Below the pieces are notes generated by a model. That model was not told where the DNA came from. It searched no databases and saw nothing but the letters and a program-made list of their open reading frames with translations. A program made the translations under genes and the position numbers. DNA of 64,000 nucleotides from Sphingomonadales bacterium (GTDB lineage Bacteria; Pseudomonadota; Alphaproteobacteria; Sphingomonadales; Sphingomonadaceae): contig JAIXPC010000013.1 of NCBI GenBank assembly GCA_027486415.1, forward strand, positions 150,412 through 214,411, written 5' to 3'. Each line of letters begins with the position of its first letter. Position 1 is the stretch's first letter. Positions 17,685-26,805 of the stretch are shown here, in pieces.

Positions 17685-18893
17685 TCAGCCGTTCCGCCGC
17701 GCCAGATATTGCCACAGGATGCCGCGCTGGATCTCGTTGGTGCCGGCATAGATCGAACCGGCGCGGTCGTTGAGATATTTCGGGAAGGCCTTGGCCGCCC
17801 ACGCCGGGCCAACGCCTTCACCATCGGCCGGCGCGGCAAAGCCGGGCACGTCGCCGCCGGGCAGGGTCAGGTGCGGCTGATAGGCTTCCACCCACGGCAG
17901 CGCCGCTTCCACCTCCAACTCGGTCAGGCGCTGGGACAGCTCGGTGCCCAATATCTTCAGCGCGCTCGCCATCGGGCCGGGCGCAGCGCCGTTCGACAGG
18001 CCGGCGTTGAATTGCAGTTCCAGCGCGTCCAGCGCCTCGATCTCGGCTCGCAGGGCGGCCACTCGCCCCGGCATGGCCTGGCCGGTCTCGGCAAGATGCA
18101 CCAGCAACTTGTCGATACGGCCAACCAGCGACGGCGCATAGGCATGGCCGCCGCGTTCGAATTCCATCAGATATTTGGCCACGGTCCAGCCATCGTCGAT
18201 GCGGCCGACGGCGTTTTCCACCGGCACCCGCACGTCGTCGAAGATCACCTCGTTCTGCACATGCTCGCCCGACAGCGAGATGATCGGGCGCACCGTCACG
18301 CCCGGCGTCTTCATGTCGATCAGCAGGAAGGTAATGCCCAGCTGCGGCTTTTCGAGGCGCGTGGTGCGGACCAGACAGAAGATCCAGTCCGCATAATGGG
18401 CGTGCGTCGTCCAAATCTTGCGGCCGGTGCAGACGAAGTGATCGCCGTCGCGCTCCGCTTTCATCTGCAACGAGGCAAGGTCGGAGCCGCTGTTCGGTTC
18501 CGAATAGCCCTGGCACCAGAATTCATCGCCGGCCAGCATCGGCGGCAGGAAACGGCGCTTCTGTTCCTCGGTGCCATAATGCAGCAGCACCGGCCCGCAC
18601 ATGCCAAGGCCCATGGGGGACAGCGGCGGCGCACCGGCTTCGGTCGTCTCGCGCGCGAAGATATAGCGCTGCGCCACGCTCCAGTCGCAGCCGCCCCATT
18701 CGCGCGGCCAGCTTGGCGCCACCCAGCCGCGCGCGTGCAGTTTCTTCTGCCAGGCGATGGCGATGTGCGGCGGGGCATAGACGCTGGTCATGCCGGCGGC
18801 AGCGGCGCGCAGATCGGGGGTCAGCTCGGCGGCAAGGAAGTCGCGAACCTCGTCGCGGAACTTCAGATCGTCTGCGCTCCAGGCCAGTTGCAT
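17685..18893 (-). CDS. Acyl-CoA dehydrogenase (heteromeric/steroid-type alpha subunit-like)
   Basis: A 402-residue acyl-CoA dehydrogenase. Visible are 'GYSEPNSGSDLASLQ', 'CTGRKIWTTHAHYADW', 'IISLSGEHVQNEVIFDDV' and the C-terminal 'YAGTNEIQRGILWQYLARR'. The 'TGRKIWTTHAHYAD' and 'SGEHVQNEV' blocks are those of the Actinobacteria/Sphingomonad FadE subset that often work as alpha2beta2 pairs on steroid or cyclic acyl-CoAs. A glutamate in 'EFERGGH' may be the base. No partner subunit is adjacent; the fused dehydrogenase at 11.9–13.8 kb could be functionally related. A glycosyltransferase gene lies 51 bases upstream on the same strand. Confidence 0.9.
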   Translation of the reverse strand: MQLAWSADDLKFRDEVRDFLAAELTPDLRAAAAGMTSVYAPPHIAIAWQKKLHARGWVAPSWPREWGGCDWSVAQRYIFARETTEAGAPPLSPMGLGMCGPVLLHYGTEEQKRRFLPPMLAGDEFWCQGYSEPNSGSDLASLQMKAERDGDHFVCTGRKIWTTHAHYADWIFCLVRTTRLEKPQLGITFLLIDMKTPGVTVRPIISLSGEHVQNEVIFDDVRVPVENAVGRIDDGWTVAKYLMEFERGGHAYAPSLVGRIDKLLVHLAETGQAMPGRVAALRAEIEALDALELQFNAGLSNGAAPGPMASALKILGTELSQRLTELEVEAALPWVEAYQPHLTLPGGDVPGFAAPADGEGVGPAWAAKAFPKYLNDRAGSIYAGTNEIQRGILWQYLARRNG

Positions 18894-18944
18894 CGCCAGT
18901 CTCCCGTCATGCCAGCATGGGCGCGGGCGCGATGCGCGCCACTG

Positions 18945-19745
18945 TCATTGTTCCCAGTCGCGCACCCTCAGGCCCGCTTCGAACATCCCGCGCTGCCGCA
19001 GCCGGGGGCCAAGGAAGCCATAGAAGAACCAGTCCTTCACGGCATAGGGCGTCAGCGCATAGAGCAGCCGTTCGGTCAAATTCCAGCGCACATGGCCCTT
19101 GGCCTGCCGGCGCGGCGCCGGCCAGCAGACATGATCGGCGGCGTGGGTGAGCCGGCCGACCTTCAGGATGCGGTGGATCAGTTCGTGATCATAAAGCACG
19201 AACGGCCAGTCATCATTCTTCGGGCCCCCGGCGGCCATCAGCGGGGCGATGCGGAAACACTGGCCAAAGGTGCCGGTGTGGCCCTGGCCCGACAGCAGGC
19301 TGGCGGTGACCGCCATGCGGTGGCGGATGACGACGTTCTTTGGCGCGTCATAGGGGCCATAGATGTCAAAGGCCTGCACGCCCACCACGCGCGGGTCATT
19401 GCCCAGCAGCTGATCGGCGCGGCTGATGTAATGCGGCGGGTAGAAGGTGTCGGCATCCCAGAAGGCGATGTTGTCCGCCGCCAGTTCCTGCGCCACCTCC
19501 AGTCCGCGGCGCAGGGCAAAGGTGTGGCCCTGCCGTGTTTCGCTGACCAGCATGGCGCGCGGACTGTCCTTGATGGCGTCGGCCACGATCGCCGCGCTGT
19601 CGTCGGTGGAACCATTGTCCACGCACACAAGGCAGATGTCGCCGCGATCCTGTGCCAGCGCGCACGCCACCGTGGGCGCGATGAACTTCGCCTCGTTGTA
19701 GAAGGCGATGACGATGACCCATTTCGGGTGGAAAGCAGCAACCAT
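18945..19745 (-). CDS. Glycosyltransferase family 2 protein
   Basis: A 266-residue GT-A fold glycosyltransferase. ATG 19745 gives 'MVAAFHPKWVIVIAFYNEAKF', with the family start 'VIAFYNEA'. It continues with 'VDNGSTDDSA', 'RRGLEVAQELAADNIAFWDADTF' split by the DxD-type 'WDAD' motif, and a later 'NDDWPFVLYDHELIHR' acceptor-site region. There is no long membrane anchor, though C-terminal 'YALTPYAVKDWFFYGF' could associate with membrane. The same frame runs open far upstream through antisense sequence; I cut it at the ATG matching the family N-terminus. Sugar and acceptor unknown. Confidence 0.85.
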   Translation of the reverse strand: MVAAFHPKWVIVIAFYNEAKFIAPTVACALAQDRGDICLVCVDNGSTDDSAAIVADAIKDSPRAMLVSETRQGHTFALRRGLEVAQELAADNIAFWDADTFYPPHYISRADQLLGNDPRVVGVQAFDIYGPYDAPKNVVIRHRMAVTASLLSGQGHTGTFGQCFRIAPLMAAGGPKNDDWPFVLYDHELIHRILKVGRLTHAADHVCWPAPRRQAKGHVRWNLTERLLYALTPYAVKDWFFYGFLGPRLRQRGMFEAGLRVRDWEQ

Positions 19746-19808
19746 GGCATTGGCCTTACCGGAGGTGGTGCTTGACCGGCAAGCGCCGCGCCGCCACCGT
19801 GGCCCGTG

Positions 19809-21065
19809 ATGCTGGCCAATGCGGATCTGGCGCGGCTGGTGGTGCCGCTGGCGATCGGGCTGCTGATCGGGCTGGAACGCGGCTGGCAACAGCGCAGCGC
19901 GGTGCCCGGCAGCCGGGTAGCGGGATTGCGGACGTTCGGCCTGTTCGGGCTGATCGGCGGCCTTGCCGGCTATGCATCGGGATTGGCGCAGGGCGCGCTG
20001 GTTGCAGCCGTGCTGCTGCTTGCCGGCTGTGCGCTGGTGGTGATCGGTTACCGGCGCGACAAGGCGCCCAGTGCCACCACCGAAGCGGCAGCGCTGGTCA
20101 CGCTGGGGCTGGGCTGGCTGGCCGGGCAGGGGTTGCCTGTGCCGGCGCTGGCGCTGGCGGTCGTCACCGCCTTCCTGCTGTCGCAGCGGGCGCGGCTGCA
20201 CGCCTGGATCGAAGGGCTGAGCCCCGAGGATTTCCACGCTGCCGTGCTGTTCGCGGTGATCGCCGGCGCGCTGTGGCCGGTGCTGCCCGACCGGGCGATG
20301 GGGCCGCTGGCGGCGTGGAATCCGCGCGAATTGTGGCTGGTTGTCGTGGTGGTGTGCGCCATCGGCTTTGCCGGCTATGCGCTGGGCCGGCGGCTGGGGC
20401 CGGGCCGCGGCCTGCTGGCGGCGGCCGCCGTGGGCGCGATCTACAGCAGCACTGCCGTCACCGCGGCACTGGCCCAGCGCCTGAAGACAGAGACGGAGGC
20501 GCGCCCCCGCCTTGCTGCCGGCATCGCCATTGCCTCCGTCGTGATGTTTGCCCGCACCAGCGTGCTGGTGGCGGCGCTGGTGCCGTTCGCGGCCCCCGGT
20601 TTCGCGCTGGTGGTCGGCCCGGCGGCGGTGCTGGCGCTGGGGCTGGCCTGGCTGCTGGCGCGCCGGGCGGCGGCGGCACCGGCCGGGGCGGCCCCCGCCG
20701 GCAACCCGTTCGCGCTGCTGCCGGCGCTGGGCTTTGCCGTGCTGGTGGCGCTGGTGCAGCTGGCGGTGGTGTGGATGCAGCAGCGTTTTGGCGGCAGCGG
20801 CGTCGCCGTCACGCTGGCGCTGGCCGGCGCGATGGACGTCGATGCGGCCATCGTGGCGCTGAGGGCGGTGCCGCGCGGCAGCATCGATGCGACGCTGGCC
20901 GGCGTGATCCTGGCGCTGCCGGTGCTGCTCAACACGCTGCTGAAGACCGGGGTGACGGTGGCGATGGCCGGCCGGCCCGGCTGGCGGGCGGCGTGGCCCT
21001 TGCTGGCGGCGGCGGCGGCGATGCTGGCCGGCTTTGCGCTGTCCGCCGGCGCGTGGTGGCCGTAA
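19809..21065 (+). CDS. MgtC/SapB family membrane protein with DUF4010 domain
   Basis: A 418-residue polytopic membrane protein. Residues ~1–140 are MgtC/SapB-like with 'LAIGLLIGLERGWQQR' and 'RVAGLRTFGLFGLIGG', the family's conserved first helix pair. Residues ~170–418 are the DUF4010 part with 'SSTAVTAALAQR' and 'AGAMDVDAAIVALR'. About 11–12 transmembrane helices are visible. ATG 19809 is preferred to a GTG at 19806. The function of this two-part family is not established; a role in ion homeostasis is only suggested by MgtC. It is followed after 9 bases by another polytopic protein. Confidence 0.88.
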   Translation: MLANADLARLVVPLAIGLLIGLERGWQQRSAVPGSRVAGLRTFGLFGLIGGLAGYASGLAQGALVAAVLLLAGCALVVIGYRRDKAPSATTEAAALVTLGLGWLAGQGLPVPALALAVVTAFLLSQRARLHAWIEGLSPEDFHAAVLFAVIAGALWPVLPDRAMGPLAAWNPRELWLVVVVVCAIGFAGYALGRRLGPGRGLLAAAAVGAIYSSTAVTAALAQRLKTETEARPRLAAGIAIASVVMFARTSVLVAALVPFAAPGFALVVGPAAVLALGLAWLLARRAAAAPAGAAPAGNPFALLPALGFAVLVALVQLAVVWMQQRFGGSGVAVTLALAGAMDVDAAIVALRAVPRGSIDATLAGVILALPVLLNTLLKTGVTVAMAGRPGWRAAWPLLAAAAAMLAGFALSAGAWWP

Positions 21066-21074
21066 GGCATCGCG

Positions 21075-23099
21075 ATGACCGCCCTCCCGCTGCGCCCGCT
21101 CTACGTTGCCACCATCCTTGCCGGCAGCTTCCTGCTGTTCCTGGTGCAGCCGATGTTTGGCCGCATCGTGCTGCCGGTGCTGGGCGGGTCGCCCAGCGTG
21201 TGGAACGTCGCCATGCTGTTCTACCAGGCGGCGCTGTTGCTGGGATATCTTTACGCCAACCAGCTGCAGCGGCTGGCGGTGCGCCGGCAGATGCAGGTGC
21301 ACCTGGCGCTGTTTGGCCTCGCTGCGCTCACCCTGCCCATCGGCATGGCGGGCTGGTATCCGCCTGCCGCGGGGCATGATCCCACCCTTTGGCTGCTGGG
21401 CCTGCTGGCCGTCTCGATCGGGCCGGTGTTCTTCGTGGTGTCGGCGCAGGCGCCGCTGATGCAGGCGTGGTTTGCCCGCACCGGCGACGCCGATGCCGCC
21501 AATCCCTATTTCCTCTATGCCGCTTCCAACCTTGGCAGCTTTGGCGCGCTGATCGCCTATCCGTTGCTGGTCGAACCGCTGGCCGGGTTGTGGCCGCAGC
21601 GGCTGGCGTGGTCCGCAGGCTTCGTGGCGCTGGCCGGCCTGGTGGCGCTGTGCGGGCTGCGCGCTGGCAGCAGCGTTCAGCCGTCAAGCGGCCCCGTCAC
21701 CATCACCGCGCGGCAACGGCTGCGCTGGGTGGCGCTGGCGGCGGTGGCGTCGGGCCTGCTGTTGTCCACCACCACGCACCTGACGACCGATCTGATGGCG
21801 ATGCCGCTGCTGTGGGTGGTGCCGCTGGCCCTCTATCTCCTCAGCTTTGTCATCGCCTTTTCCGATGCCGGCCCGGCTTTCACCCGTCGCGCTGTCGCTG
21901 CTGCGCCCTATGCGCTGCTGCTGCTGGGCGCGCCGGTGTTCCTCTCGGGCCAGGGGCCGGGCTATGGCATGGCGCTGGCGGTGGCGGGGCTGGTGCTGCT
22001 CCTCGTGCTCACCGTTGCCCTGCACGGCACGCTGGCGCAGGAGCGGCCGGCGGCGGCGGGCCTGACCAGTTTCTACCTGTGGATGTCGGTGGGCGGTGCG
22101 CTTGGCGGCCTGTTCTGTGCACTCGCCGCGCCGCTGCTGTTTTCCTGGCCTTGGGAGCATCCGCTGCTGCTCCTGATGGCCGCTGCGCTGATCTCGCGCG
22201 GCTGGCGGGCCCTGGCCGTCCCGGCTTTGCTGGCCGGGGCGATGCTGCTGGCCGGCGGTGCGACCCAGCTCAGGAAAGGGCTGGCAGGCGCCTATCAGCG
22301 CAGCTTCTTCGGCGTCTATGCGGTGGAGGATTATGCCCGCCTCGATGCCCGCGGGCTGAAGCACGGCACCACGCTCCACGGCCTGCAATCGCGTGATCCC
22401 GCCCGCGCCCTGCAGCCCACCACCTATCATGTCGCCGGCAGCGGCGTCGGGCAGGCGCTGGCAGCAGTGACGGCACAAAAGGGCGCGGCGGCGCGCATTG
22501 GCGTTGTCGGTCTGGGCACCGGCACGCTGGCCTGCCACGCCGGCCAGCCGGCACCCGCAGGCGGGGCGAATTACCGGTTTTTCGAGATTGATCCGCTGGT
22601 TGTCGCCATTGCCCGGCAACGCTTCACCTATCTGTCGCGGTGCACGCCGGATGCCGCGATGGTGGTCGGCGATGCGCGGCTGACGCTGGCGCAGCAACAA
22701 CCCGGCAGCTTTGATCTGCTCGCCATCGATGCCTTTTCCTCCGATGCCATCCCGCTCCACATGATGACTCGCGAAGCCTTTGCCATCTATGGCCGCGCGC
22801 TCGCCGCCGATGGCCTGCTGGTCATCCACGTCACCAACCGCTTCCTCGATCTGAAACCGGTGGTGGCCGGGCTGGCGGCGGCGGGCGGCTGGCAGGCGGT
22901 GCATCTGGAATACCGGCCGGCGGCTGATGACAGGCTGGCCAACCGGTCGGACTGGATTGCCCTGTCACGCGATCCCGCCCGCATCGCGGCACTGCGCTCT
23001 GCCAACCCGGCCTGGGCCGCCCTGCCGCCGGCCAGCCGAACGGTGTGGAGCGATGATTTCGCCTCGGTTCTGCCGACGCTGCGCTGGCGGCGGACGTGA
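21075..23099 (+). CDS. Fused MFS-like membrane / spermidine synthase-like protein
   Basis: A 674-residue protein. Residues 1–~420 hold about 12 hydrophobic helices beginning 'LYVATILAGSFLLFLVQPMF', typical of the 'fused MFS/spermidine synthase' family. Residues ~470–674 are a soluble SAM/dcSAM-fold domain: 'RIGVVGLGTGTLA' is the nucleotide-binding glycine motif, 'FFEIDPLVVAIAR' the acidic end of strand 2, and 'FDLLAIDAFSSDAIPLH' the active-site loop region. Whether it makes polyamines is unproven; in this family the catalytic domain is often divergent. It lies between an MgtC-like gene and pyrB, 42 bases upstream of the latter. Confidence 0.9.
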   Translation: MTALPLRPLYVATILAGSFLLFLVQPMFGRIVLPVLGGSPSVWNVAMLFYQAALLLGYLYANQLQRLAVRRQMQVHLALFGLAALTLPIGMAGWYPPAAGHDPTLWLLGLLAVSIGPVFFVVSAQAPLMQAWFARTGDADAANPYFLYAASNLGSFGALIAYPLLVEPLAGLWPQRLAWSAGFVALAGLVALCGLRAGSSVQPSSGPVTITARQRLRWVALAAVASGLLLSTTTHLTTDLMAMPLLWVVPLALYLLSFVIAFSDAGPAFTRRAVAAAPYALLLLGAPVFLSGQGPGYGMALAVAGLVLLLVLTVALHGTLAQERPAAAGLTSFYLWMSVGGALGGLFCALAAPLLFSWPWEHPLLLLMAAALISRGWRALAVPALLAGAMLLAGGATQLRKGLAGAYQRSFFGVYAVEDYARLDARGLKHGTTLHGLQSRDPARALQPTTYHVAGSGVGQALAAVTAQKGAAARIGVVGLGTGTLACHAGQPAPAGGANYRFFEIDPLVVAIARQRFTYLSRCTPDAAMVVGDARLTLAQQQPGSFDLLAIDAFSSDAIPLHMMTREAFAIYGRALAADGLLVIHVTNRFLDLKPVVAGLAAAGGWQAVHLEYRPAADDRLANRSDWIALSRDPARIAALRSANPAWAALPPASRTVWSDDFASVLPTLRWRRT

Positions 23100-23141
23100 C
23101 GCGGGTTGATTGGCAGGGCGCGTGCCATTAGGGGTTGGCCG

Positions 23142-24143
23142 ATGTCGCGCCCTCCTTCCCATCCGGCCCAAAGGTCGGCTCTGCCCAGCGGCGTCCACCC
23201 GTTCCCGCATGATCACCTGCTCGGCATCGCGCAGCTGAAACCCTGGGAAATCGCCTTCCTCCTCGACGAGGCGGAACAATGGGTGGAGATGAACCGTGCC
23301 GGCGCCGCCAAGCATGATGGCCGGCTGGCGGGCCTGACCCAGATCAACGCCTTTTTTGAGAACTCCACGCGCACGCTCCTCAGCTTTGAAATCGCCGGCA
23401 AGCGACTGGGGGCCGATGTCGTCAATCTTGGCGTGTCCGGTTCCAGCGTGAAGAAGGGCGAGACGCTGCTCGATACCGCGCTCACCTTGAATGCCATGCA
23501 CCCTGACATGATCGTGATCCGCCACGCCTCGTCGGGGGCAGTGCAGCTGATTTCCGAAAAGGTCGGCTGCCCGGTGCTGAATGCGGGCGATGGGCGGCAT
23601 GAACACCCCACCCAGGCGCTGCTGGATGCGCTCACCATCCGCCGCAGGAAGGGCCGCATCGCCGGGCTGAGGGTGGCGATCTGCGGCGATATCCTGCACA
23701 GCCGCGTCGCCCGCTCCAACTTCCAGCTGCTGGCCAGCCTTGGCGCCGAAGTGCGTGCTGTCGCGCCGCCGACCCTGCTGCCGGAAGGCCTTGATGGCTA
23801 TGCCGTTACCAGCTTCACCGACATGGATGCCGGCCTCGCCGGGGCAGATGTGGTGATGATGCTGCGCCTGCAGACGGAGCGGATGGAGGGAGCCTATGTG
23901 CCCAGTCCGAGGGAATATTTCCGCTTCTATGGCCTCACCGAAGCGCGGCTGGCCAAGGCCGCGCCCGACGTGCTGGTGATGCACCCCGGCCCGATGAACC
24001 GCGGCGTGGAGATCGACGGCGCCATTGCCGACGACATCGCCCGCAGTGCCGTGACCGAGCAGGTGGAAATGGGCGTTGCCGTCCGCATGGCCTGCCTTGA
24101 TGTGCTCACCCGCCGCCGCCGCGGCGTGGAGGGCTGGGCATGA
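23142..24143 (+). CDS. pyrB: Aspartate carbamoyltransferase catalytic subunit
   Basis: A 333-residue enzyme joining carbamoyl phosphate and L-aspartate to N-carbamoyl-aspartate, the first committed pyrimidine step. The carbamoyl-phosphate loop 'FFENSTRT' (STRT at 75–78) is followed by '[14 protein letters not shown]', 'HASSGA', '[12 protein letters not shown]', '[13 protein letters not shown]' and 'LRLQTERM'. ATG 23142 gives the ordinary length with a slightly long N-terminus; the frame opens at 23106. Its stop overlaps the dihydroorotase-like start by ATGA, the pyrBC' arrangement in which the partner is needed structurally. No UMP-type attenuator is evident upstream. Confidence 0.97.
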   Translation: MSRPPSHPAQRSALPSGVHPFPHDHLLGIAQLKPWEIAFLLDEAEQWVEMNRAGAAKHDGRLAGLTQINAFFENSTRTLLSFEIAGKRLGADVVNLGVSGSSVKKGETLLDTALTLNAMHPDMIVIRHASSGAVQLISEKVGCPVLNAGDGRHEHPTQALLDALTIRRRKGRIAGLRVAICGDILHSRVARSNFQLLASLGAEVRAVAPPTLLPEGLDGYAVTSFTDMDAGLAGADVVMMLRLQTERMEGAYVPSPREYFRFYGLTEARLAKAAPDVLVMHPGPMNRGVEIDGAIADDIARSAVTEQVEMGVAVRMACLDVLTRRRRGVEGWA

Positions 24144-25387
24144 CCGGCCGCATCGCCATCACCGGCGCGCGCGTCATCTGCCCGGCCAGCGGGCATGACG
24201 GGGTGGCCACCATTCTGATCGACGGGCGTACCGTCGCCGGCATCGGCCAGTCCGAAGCGCCGTCTGATGCGACCGTGATCGACGCGCGTGGATTGGTGGT
24301 GGCACCCGGCCTGATCGATGCCGGCGTGTTCAAGGCCGATACGGCGGCTGCCAATGCCGGCGGCATCACCCGCATGGTGCTGATGCCCGATCAGTCGCCG
24401 CCGCTCGATGAACCCGCGCTGGTCGCCTACGCCCAAGGATCGGGCAAGCCCGATGTGTGGGTGCATCCGCTTGCCGCCGCCACGCGCGGATTGAAAGGTG
24501 AGGAACTGGCCGAGATCGGGCTGGCCAAGGCGGCGGGCGCCGTGGGAGTCGCCACCGGGCGCAAGGCGATTGCCGATGCGCGCGTCATGCACCGGCTGCT
24601 CGCCTATGCCCGCGCCTTTGGCCTGACGGTCGTCACCCACGCCGAGGAGGCGGCGCTCACCGCCGGCGCTGTCGCCACCACCGGCGAATATGCGACACGG
24701 CTGGGCCTGGCGGCCGCACCGGCCTTTGCCGAAGCGCTGGCCATCATCCGCGATTGCCGCCTGGCCGAAGCCACGGGCGCCGCGCTCCACATAAGGCAGG
24801 TCACCACCGCCGAAGGACTGGCCGCCGTGCGCGCGGCGCGGGCGCGGGGCGTCGACGTGACGGCCGGCATCACGCCCGCCCACCTGATGCTGAACGACAT
24901 GGCGGTGGCGGGTTTCCGCAGCTTTGCCCGCCTGTCGCCGCCGCTGCGCGATGAACGCGACCGGCTGGCCGCCATCGAAGGCGTGCGCGACGGCACCATC
25001 ACCATTTTGTCGTCGGGCCACGATCCCTTGAGCCAGGAAGACAAGCGCCAGCCCTTTGCCGATGCGCGCGCCGGCATGGCGGGGGCAGAAACCCTGCTGG
25101 CGCTGGGGCTTGGCCTTGTGCGTGATGGCGTCGTCTCGTTGCCTGGGCTGGTGGCGATGCTCAGCACCAATCCGGCCCGGCGCTTTGGTCTTGTCGCCGG
25201 AACGCTGCAACTCGGCGCACCGGCCGACCTGGTGGTCTTTGATCCGGATGCGCCCTGGCGTATCGACGGCCATCGTTTTCACGGCGCCGGCAACACCCCC
25301 TTTGACGGGTTGCCCACGGCTGGCCGGGTCCGCCTGACGATCAAGGGCGGTGACATTGTTTGGGAGGATCAGGTTTGGCGGGCGTGA
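24140..25387 (+). CDS. Dihydroorotase-like protein lacking metal ligands (PyrC'-type partner of PyrB)
   Basis: A 415-residue amidohydrolase-fold protein. The strand-1 motif that should read 'GLIDxHxH' is '[11 protein letters not shown]', so both metal histidines are gone. Later positions are also altered: 'THAEE' is kept, 'LHIRQVTT' replaces the usual second His, and 'SSGHDPL' replaces the 'TDHAPH' loop. It is therefore very unlikely to hydrolyse dihydroorotate. Pseudomonas pyrBC' encodes just such an inactive partner that holds the PyrB dodecamer together. Translational coupling with pyrB supports the same role here. A functional dihydroorotase must be encoded elsewhere (inference). Confidence 0.88.
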   Translation: MTGRIAITGARVICPASGHDGVATILIDGRTVAGIGQSEAPSDATVIDARGLVVAPGLIDAGVFKADTAAANAGGITRMVLMPDQSPPLDEPALVAYAQGSGKPDVWVHPLAAATRGLKGEELAEIGLAKAAGAVGVATGRKAIADARVMHRLLAYARAFGLTVVTHAEEAALTAGAVATTGEYATRLGLAAAPAFAEALAIIRDCRLAEATGAALHIRQVTTAEGLAAVRAARARGVDVTAGITPAHLMLNDMAVAGFRSFARLSPPLRDERDRLAAIEGVRDGTITILSSGHDPLSQEDKRQPFADARAGMAGAETLLALGLGLVRDGVVSLPGLVAMLSTNPARRFGLVAGTLQLGAPADLVVFDPDAPWRIDGHRFHGAGNTPFDGLPTAGRVRLTIKGGDIVWEDQVWRA

Positions 25388-26745
25388 AGGCAATTGGCGC
25401 ACTGCTCGTGCTGGCGTTGGTGGCGGGTGATCCGGCGCTGGCGGCCCAGCGCAAGAAGAAGGGCAAGAAAAGCCGGGCCAGCCGCCCCGCTGCCGCCGCC
25501 CCGGCGCGCGCCACCCCGCCGCCGCCATCGGTGCGGCAGGGCGTGGAATTGTGGCGCGCCGGCAAGTGGGATGATGCCGTCGAAATGTGGCAGCCGTTCG
25601 CGCAGGATGGCGACGCCGATGCCATGTTCAACATGGGCCAGGCCTATAAACTCGGCCGCGGCGTCACCATGGACAAGACGATTGCCCGCGACTGGTATCG
25701 CCGCGCCGCGGTGAAGGGCCATCTGCCGGCACAGGCCAACCTGGGCATCCTGCAGTTCCAGGCCGCCGAAAAGGCCGAGGCCGTGCGCTGGCTGAAGGCC
25801 GCGGCCGACCGGGGCGAGATGCGCGCGCAATATGTGCTGGGCATCGTGCACTGGAACGGTGATGGCGCGGCGAAATCGCTGCCACTGGCCTATGCCTATC
25901 TGGTGCGCGCCGCCGCGCAAGGCCTGCCCGAAGCCACCAAGGCGCTGAACGAACTGAGCCAGGCCATCCAGCCACTGGACCGTGCCAATGGCTGGCAGAT
26001 CGCCACCTCGCTGGCCAACGGCAGCGGCATTCCCGCCCAGTTCCAGACCGGCATCCAGCCGCCGCCGATGATGGCGATCACCTCGCCGCCGCCGCCCGTG
26101 GTCGTTGCCAATGCCTCCGCCGCACCCGCTGCTCCTGCGCCGCAGCCGGGCAGCAGCAGCAACACGGCCGCGCTGAACGAAGCCGCGCTGAAGGCCGCCG
26201 AAGCCGGCACCTCGGTGGAAACGCCGGTGGCCATGCAGCCGGCAGCGCCTGCCGCGGTCGCCACCCCGGCCGTGACGCCGCCCGCCGCACAGCCAACGCC
26301 GCCGCGCGCGCCCGATCGCACCGCCGAAATCGCTGCGGAAAAACGCGCTGCCGATGCAAAGCTGGCTGCGGACAGGCGCGCCGCCGAAAAGACGCTGGCT
26401 GACAAGCGCGCCGCCGAGAAGAAGGCTGCCGACAAGAAGGCCGCCGACAAGAAAGCTGCCGAGATCAGGGCTGCGGAGGCGAAGGCTGCTGCGGAGAAGG
26501 AAAAGGAAACCGGCTGGCGCATCCAGCTGGGCACCTATCCCAGCCAGAAAACCGCCGAGGCCGCCTGGACCAAACTTGCCGCGTCGAACAAGAAGGACGT
26601 GAAGGGCCTGCGTCCCACCTATGGCAAGTTCGGCGGCAATTACCGCCTGCAGGTCGGCCCGTTCCCGACGCGCGAGGACGCCAACAAGGGCTGCAAGACG
26701 CTGGAAATCGGCAAGAACGGCTGTTTCGCGTTCAATATCGATTGA
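25375..26745 (+). CDS. Exported Sel1-repeat / SPOR-domain protein
   Basis: About 456 residues. GGGAGG at 25362–25367 sits 7 bases before TTG 25375, which I prefer; GTG 25384 is an alternative. Both lie inside the end of the PyrC'-like gene. A signal peptide (about 1–24, ending ALAA) precedes a basic 'KKKGKKSR' patch. Residues ~55–205 contain Sel1-type TPR repeats ('DADAMFNMGQAYKLGRGV', 'GHLPAQANLGIL'). A Pro/Ala linker and a Lys/Ala/Glu coiled segment ('RAAEKKAADKKAADKKAAE') lead to a C-terminal SPOR domain, which binds denuded peptidoglycan. A cell-division or envelope role is expected (inference). Confidence 0.85.
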   Translation: MAGVKAIGALLVLALVAGDPALAAQRKKKGKKSRASRPAAAAPARATPPPPSVRQGVELWRAGKWDDAVEMWQPFAQDGDADAMFNMGQAYKLGRGVTMDKTIARDWYRRAAVKGHLPAQANLGILQFQAAEKAEAVRWLKAAADRGEMRAQYVLGIVHWNGDGAAKSLPLAYAYLVRAAAQGLPEATKALNELSQAIQPLDRANGWQIATSLANGSGIPAQFQTGIQPPPMMAITSPPPPVVVANASAAPAAPAPQPGSSSNTAALNEAALKAAEAGTSVETPVAMQPAAPAAVATPAVTPPAAQPTPPRAPDRTAEIAAEKRAADAKLAADRRAAEKTLADKRAAEKKAADKKAADKKAAEIRAAEAKAAAEKEKETGWRIQLGTYPSQKTAEAAWTKLAASNKKDVKGLRPTYGKFGGNYRLQVGPFPTREDANKGCKTLEIGKNGCFAFNID

Positions 26746-26759
26746 GTTGGCAGGCGGCT

Positions 26760-26792
26760 CCGGCGGGCGAGGTCGGTGAGCCTGCCCGCCGG
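26760..26792. terminator. Hairpin between convergent genes
   Basis: A 9-bp GC stem (26760–26768 with 26784–26792), plus a possible inner AGG/CCT pairing, fills the 60-base gap between the converging Sel1/SPOR gene and the oxidoreductase gene. There is no good T-tract on either side, so a bidirectional terminator is likely but not proven. Confidence 0.45.
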
Positions 26793-26805
26793 GGCCTCCT
26801 GAGCC

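Noticed and set aside
19746..21377. Long upstream extension of the glycosyltransferase frame on the minus strand
   Set aside because: The extension is antisense to the MgtC-like gene and extremely Gln/Arg-rich; the real N-terminus is at 19745.
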